From the NCBI GenBank assembly GCA_947488625.1, contig CANKZR010000006.1, forward strand, positions 19,828-83,827: DNA of 64,000 bases. The letters run 5' to 3'. Of this stretch, positions 60,090-64,000 are shown in pieces. The position numbers and the translations under genes are program-made. The first letter of the stretch is position 1; each line of letters opens with the position of its first letter. Below the pieces are notes generated by a model that was given only the letters and a program-made list of their open reading frames with translations, had not been told where the DNA came from and searched no databases. This stretch comes from an uncultured Sphingomonadaceae bacterium (GTDB lineage: Bacteria; Pseudomonadota; Alphaproteobacteria; Sphingomonadales; Sphingomonadaceae).

Positions 60090-62057
60090 TCAGGCGGCCT
60101 GCTCGGTGATCTCGACATCGCTTTCGTCATTTTCATCAGGATCAACCGTTTCGTCGGGTTCAGCGGTTCCTCGAAAATGCATGATGTCAGGAACCCAGGC
60201 GAGCGCACGCTCCTTGGTGCCCGCCTCACCGATGAAATTGCCCGAGAAGATGCGTTCGGCAGCGCTGGCAAGCTCAGCCTTCTTGGAAGCCGAATAGCGG
60301 CTGACCAATTCAGGCCCGCCCGCAGCGTCAAGCGCCTCGAGCGTCTTTGCTTTCGCCACGCGGTCGAAATAATTTGCCGCAGTCGGCCGCCACCAATGTG
60401 CGGTCTCGATTTCAAGCAAGCCGCCGATTGCCTCGTGGAGAGGAGCCGAGCGCTCACCCTCGCAAGCCAGGCTGGCTACGAGCGTGCGCGACACGACATG
60501 GCCGAGCCATGCGGACCTTGCTTCATGGGACAGTGCCCGGAAAGCTTCGAACCGTTCGACATCACTTTCGCCAGAGCGCCAGCTCTCGTCGAGACTGCCG
60601 GCGAACTCGGCGAGCGCGGCGCTAGCGGGTGCATCCTTGGCCTCAAAACCTGTAACGGGGCCAGTCTCTGCCGAACCTGAGATCGTCGAAGCCTTCTTCG
60701 CACGCCAGTCTTGCCCATCAGCATCGGCAAGCGTGAAAACCATGAAGTCGAGCGCGAGCGCAGGATCGTTTGCCACGTGGATAGCCAGTATGTCGCGGCG
60801 TTGCATGGCCAACTCATCGAGCAGGCGCTGAGAGAGCGAATTGCCTCTACCCTTGGTCTCGGTGCCCACGGCGACCGGCTCGACCACACCGTCGTCTTCC
60901 GAAATTACTTCGCTCTCAGTGTAGAATTGCGGGACCAGAGCGGGCTCACCATTGCGCGAGAGAACGAGGAAGGCGCCGGCGTCTGCCTTGAGATCGTCGG
61001 CGAGCACCGGTGGCCGATCGTTGAGCGCACGCATTGCACGATCGATTGCGACCAGTTCTTCTTCGGCCTTGGCGACCTCGTCCTCGTCGCTGTCTTCGTC
61101 TTCGAGAATAGCGGCCACCCGGTCGTAGTCGGCCTCGAGTTCACCGAGTTCCTGCGCCTCTTGCTCGGTCATCGGCACAGGTTCGCACTGCAAGCGATTG
61201 AGGCCTTCAACGAGGTCATGGCTGACATAGTTTCCAAGCGTCGGTCTCACCCAAGCAAGGCCATGCTCTTGGGCGCTTTTCGTTGCCGCTTCATCCATGG
61301 CCTTGTGCGCGAGGTCTTCAAGCAGCGCGATATCGATCCAGCTTTCGCTGGCATCATCGTCAAATAGCTCGCGCTCGATGCGACCACCTGCGGCAAGATA
61401 AGCGTCGCGTCCGACCAGAACAGCCCGCGGGTCTGAGCCGCGCACGCTGGCATCTAACACCATACGGCGGATCGTTTCGGGCGTGATTTGGTACCAGGCG
61501 TCCTGCAGTTCGGCATAGACATGCGCCTGGCGATCGGCATCAGAGATCGCGCCATAGGCCTTGGCCATGTCTAGGGTGATTGTGCCATCCGCAAGCGCTT
61601 CGAACACGCAGGGGGCAAGTGTGGCCAGACGCAAGCGGCCTTCAACGAAGCGGACAGTCAGGCCAAACCGACGCGCGACGTCCTCAACGCAGCCACCAGC
61701 CTCGATAATGGCCGAGAATGCCTGCGCTTCATCGGCCGGGTTCATGGCGAGACGCTGGAAATTTTCGGCAAGGCTTGCTTCGCGGACCTCGCTTTCCTCG
61801 CCTTCGATGACCAGGCAAGTCACTTCGTGGGTTTTGGCCAGCGTACCGTCTTCGGCAAGCGCCTGAAGCGCAGCGAGGCGGCGACCTCCGGCCTCGACCT
61901 CGAATTTGCCGCGCTTCGCCTTGCGCACAACAAGGTTCTGCAACAGACCTCGTGCTGCGATATCGGTTTTCAATTGTTCGTCGGCAGCAGGATCGCTGAT
62001 TTTGCGCACATTGCGCGGGCTCGGGACAAGCTTTTTCAAGGAAATTGATTGGATCAT
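60090..62057 (-). CDS. ParB/RepB-family plasmid protein, long form
   Basis: About 655 aa from the ATG at 62057 (AGGAGA upstream). The N-terminal ParB-like nuclease/CTPase-type domain is clear: SLKKLVPSPRNVRK, DIAARGLLQNLVVR, VEAGGRRLAAL and ENFQRLAMNPADEAQAF, followed by a helix-turn-helix-type part (SVEDVARRFGLTVRFVEGRLRLA). The long C-terminal part is acidic and of unknown role. Long ParB-like proteins of this type are common on sphingomonad plasmids. Partition or plasmid gene control. Confidence 0.9.
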   Translation of the reverse strand: MIQSISLKKLVPSPRNVRKISDPAADEQLKTDIAARGLLQNLVVRKAKRGKFEVEAGGRRLAALQALAEDGTLAKTHEVTCLVIEGEESEVREASLAENFQRLAMNPADEAQAFSAIIEAGGCVEDVARRFGLTVRFVEGRLRLATLAPCVFEALADGTITLDMAKAYGAISDADRQAHVYAELQDAWYQITPETIRRMVLDASVRGSDPRAVLVGRDAYLAAGGRIERELFDDDASESWIDIALLEDLAHKAMDEAATKSAQEHGLAWVRPTLGNYVSHDLVEGLNRLQCEPVPMTEQEAQELGELEADYDRVAAILEDEDSDEDEVAKAEEELVAIDRAMRALNDRPPVLADDLKADAGAFLVLSRNGEPALVPQFYTESEVISEDDGVVEPVAVGTETKGRGNSLSQRLLDELAMQRRDILAIHVANDPALALDFMVFTLADADGQDWRAKKASTISGSAETGPVTGFEAKDAPASAALAEFAGSLDESWRSGESDVERFEAFRALSHEARSAWLGHVVSRTLVASLACEGERSAPLHEAIGGLLEIETAHWWRPTAANYFDRVAKAKTLEALDAAGGPELVSRYSASKKAELASAAERIFSGNFIGEAGTKERALAWVPDIMHFRGTAEPDETVDPDENDESDVEITEQAA

Positions 62058-62106
62058 GGGTAGTCTCCTGATGGGAAGGAGCCATGCGGCATGCATGGCC
62101 CGACTA

Positions 62107-62145
62107 GCCCAAAGGCACCCTCCCCTCTAACCCATCGCCATGCGG
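62107..62145 (-). repeat. leader repeat copy 2 (upstream of the ParB gene)
   Basis: Matches copy 1 at 59965-60004 through GCCCAAAGGCACCCTCCCCT and the following CTCTAACCC-ATGCGG-like end. It is the upstream region of the ParB-like gene. Confidence 0.6.
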
Positions 62146-62156
62146 CTGATCGCTGT

Positions 62157-64000
62157 TCAGACGGCCAGGGCGGGTAGAATGATCGATGCTTTGGAGACCG
62201 GCACGAACAGTCGCGTGCGGTAACGAATGATCTCGGTGAAACAGCCCATGGTTTTGTACCAGTCGAGCCGATCAGGCGCGTATCCCGTAAGTTCGAGCCG
62301 TTGCTCGCCTCCGACCAGCGAGCGTTTGACGATTAGCGCGTCATGACTGGCAAGAGGCTGCGGCGTGCCGCTCGCCAAAACCAGCTTCCCCAGTTCGTCG
62401 GGTAAGGGACCGGCCACCCCTGCCAGTCCGAACGTTTCGGCAATCTTGGCGAGATCGACATCGAGCACTTCGCGCCCGATGATCGACCGGCCGTCCTCGG
62501 CAACGAGCCGGGTGACGCAAACATGATCTCCCGGCAAGCGCTTCCAGACCGGCAAAAGCAGCCCGGTTGCGAGGTGGAGGCGCTCGGTCACTGGCGAAGC
62601 GGCTGCCTTAACTTCCTCGGTGCACCAGGCCTTGGTGAACTCGGTCACGCCGATCTCCTCCCACAAACTTTCACCGAGTGCCTCGATCGTCCAGTTAGCC
62701 GATTTGAGCGGCCGGAGCAGCCGACGGCGTTCGATCACCGCGCCATCATCGGCAATGAGCCGCCGGGCCGGGACCGAGAGAGCAACCTTGCCCGATCGCG
62801 CATTGCGTAACGGGATGGCATGAAGCGACCCGATCTCGTGCATCCGCACGAGACGCTTCAGTCGGAGCGGGCGTAGGTGGCGTTTCACCCCAAGCGAGGC
62901 CAGGCGGGTTTCTGCGCCGGTAACAGGATCGGCTCGCAAAAGCTCGTCGCTGAGAACTTCGAAGCTATCGACGCGAACCGTCTCAAGGCCCAGATCGAGA
63001 GTTCCAGCTTCGCGCGCTGCCTCGATTCGCGCTTCGACCAACCCCAGATATTCATCGAAGATAGAATTTTGGAGCGCAATCGGCAGAGCAAGGATGCGGT
63101 TGAGCCAGCGCTGGATAGTCGGAAGGTTGTCGGTCAGCCCGCCATCGGGATTCTCGAGCCGAAGGCCGGTTCGCTCGACGAAATCGCCGAAGCTCGTCGC
63201 CTCCAGTTTGCCATCATACAACAAGTGGAACCAACGGCTGAGTGCATCCCTAGCATAATCGCTTTCGAGATTATCGGCCGGATCGAAGAGGTTCTGACCG
63301 CCGGTCTGGCGCTGTCCTCGCGTCAGGGCACCAAGGCTGTCGAGCCTGCGAGCGATGGTCGAGATAAACCGCCGTTCGCCCTTCACATCGGTGGTCACCG
63401 GTCGGAACAGCGGGGCCGAGGCCTGGTTGGTGCGGTTGGTACGACCGAGCCCCTGGATTGCATTGTCCGCCCGCCAGCCCGGTTCGAGCAGGAAGTGGAC
63501 GCGGCGCTGCTGGTTCTGGCAGTCGAGATCGGCATGATAGGAACGCCCGGTCCCGCCAGCATCAGAAAAGATGAGGATGCGCTTCGTGCCCTCCATGAAG
63601 CTCTGCGCTTCGGCGACATTGGCACTGCCGCTTCGCCGTTCGAGCCGCTGCTGCCCATCCCTGCCGATAACGAGCCTGCGGCTGCGCCCGGTTACTTCGG
63701 CGACCGCCCCGGTCCCAAAATGCTCGATGATCGCGTCGAGCGCTGTGGCGATTGGAGGAAGCGCGCAAAGCTGTTCGATCAGCGCATCGCGCGCGGCAAT
63801 GGCACGCGAGCAAAGAACCGGATTACCGTCGTCATCGCTCATCGCTTCGGAGCGCAGATTGCCGTCCTCGTCGGTAAAGACCTGCATCAGGCGCACCGGG
63901 AAGCTCTTGGCGAGATAGTCGATGACGTATTCTTTGCAGTCGCAGTTTATGTCGAGCGTCGCAGCCGGAGGCGCGGGATTGCGTCGGTTCGTCATGATTT
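62157..64000 (-). CDS. strawberry-notch-type ATPase, C-terminal part (gene enters from the right)
   Basis: At least 614 aa; the frame is open to the window edge, so the N-terminal helicase part lies outside. The visible part contains the strawberry-notch helicase C-terminal region: a helicase motif V-like FSDAGGTGRSYHADLDCQNQ, VHFLLEPGWRADNAIQGLGRTNRTNQ and the later helical and winged regions. These large SF2-type proteins are conserved on plasmids, with unclear function in conjugation or DNA modification and defence. The ATG at 63995 is internal, not the true start. Confidence 0.85.
   Translation of the reverse strand, partial: IMTNRRNPAPPAATLDINCDCKEYVIDYLAKSFPVRLMQVFTDEDGNLRSEAMSDDDGNPVLCSRAIAARDALIEQLCALPPIATALDAIIEHFGTGAVAEVTGRSRRLVIGRDGQQRLERRSGSANVAEAQSFMEGTKRILIFSDAGGTGRSYHADLDCQNQQRRVHFLLEPGWRADNAIQGLGRTNRTNQASAPLFRPVTTDVKGERRFISTIARRLDSLGALTRGQRQTGGQNLFDPADNLESDYARDALSRWFHLLYDGKLEATSFGDFVERTGLRLENPDGGLTDNLPTIQRWLNRILALPIALQNSIFDEYLGLVEARIEAAREAGTLDLGLETVRVDSFEVLSDELLRADPVTGAETRLASLGVKRHLRPLRLKRLVRMHEIGSLHAIPLRNARSGKVALSVPARRLIADDGAVIERRRLLRPLKSANWTIEALGESLWEEIGVTEFTKAWCTEEVKAAASPVTERLHLATGLLLPVWKRLPGDHVCVTRLVAEDGRSIIGREVLDVDLAKIAETFGLAGVAGPLPDELGKLVLASGTPQPLASHDALIVKRSLVGGEQRLELTGYAPDRLDWYKTMGCFTEIIRYRTRLFVPVSKASIILPALAV

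Noticed and set aside
1..64000. CRISPR arrays, tRNA, rRNA, insertion sequences, replication initiator
   Set aside because: Looked for by eye and not found; no regular repeat-spacer pattern, no transposase motifs and no RepA-like protein seen.

Overview
The window is high-GC, almost fully coding DNA from an alphaproteobacterium, most likely a sphingomonad (Erythrobacter, Novosphingobium or Sphingobium relative). It looks like a metal-resistance island on a large plasmid: the right end (about 57.3-64 kb) carries a plasmid-type backbone (DUF2493/SLOG protein, ArdC-like antirestriction protein, ParB-like protein and the C-terminal part of a strawberry-notch-type ATPase). The rest is almost all metal, redox and sulfur handling. 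No transposase, tRNA, rRNA, CRISPR array or replication initiator was seen.

Left block (0.4-15.3 kb): a copper regulon. A three-gene cassette (anti-sigma, sensor, ECF sigma factor; 98, 144 and 191 aa) has the order, sizes and metal-ligand spacing of CnrY-CnrX-CnrH, but lies immediately upstream of copA-copB. I see the same promoter-like motif, (G/A)AGGG(G/C/T) then exactly 15 bp then CGTA, six times: before the cassette itself, copA, a DUF2231 membrane protein plus lipoprotein, a Met/His-rich periplasmic protein, a methyltransferase-DUF411-DUF5676-like operon, and an APC permease that leads a glutaredoxin-MauE/potassium channel/DUF305 operon. These six sites define a candidate ECF regulon.

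Middle block 1 (15.3-20.7 kb): sulfur and persulfide handling. It holds two metallo-beta-lactamase-fold proteins (one rhodanese fusion with a degenerate metal site, one intact), a DoxX protein, a DUF442 phosphatase/sulfurtransferase-like protein, a BigR/SqrR-type ArsR regulator with both redox cysteines, and a TauE/SafE exporter.

Middle block 2 (20.7-45.3 kb): exporters, all leftward. First a cus-type operon (small Cys protein, CusC, CusB with a fused CusF domain, CusA, CusF, multicopper oxidase, Cu P-type ATPase), then a TonB receptor with a possible Fur box, then a P1B-4-like ATPase with a CDF transporter and an unknown membrane protein, then a czcI-C-B-A operon ending in a short CDF protein.

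Right metal block (45.6-57.2 kb): a PbrR/CadR-like MerR regulator divergent from an operon of a short CDF protein, a cytochrome c-FTR1 permease (PbrT-like), a multicopper oxidase (possible ferroxidase), a thiamine-diphosphate enzyme, an aldehyde dehydrogenase and an LspA-like peptidase (PbrC-like). Three MerR-type operators of one family (before the CDF operon, before czcI and before a 1-Cys peroxiredoxin) suggest one regulator controls all three. An AraC regulator, a sterol-desaturase-family enzyme and a second copy of the unusual methyltransferase follow.

All functions come from reading motifs, domain order and context by eye. No database search was run, and promoter and operator calls are predictions.
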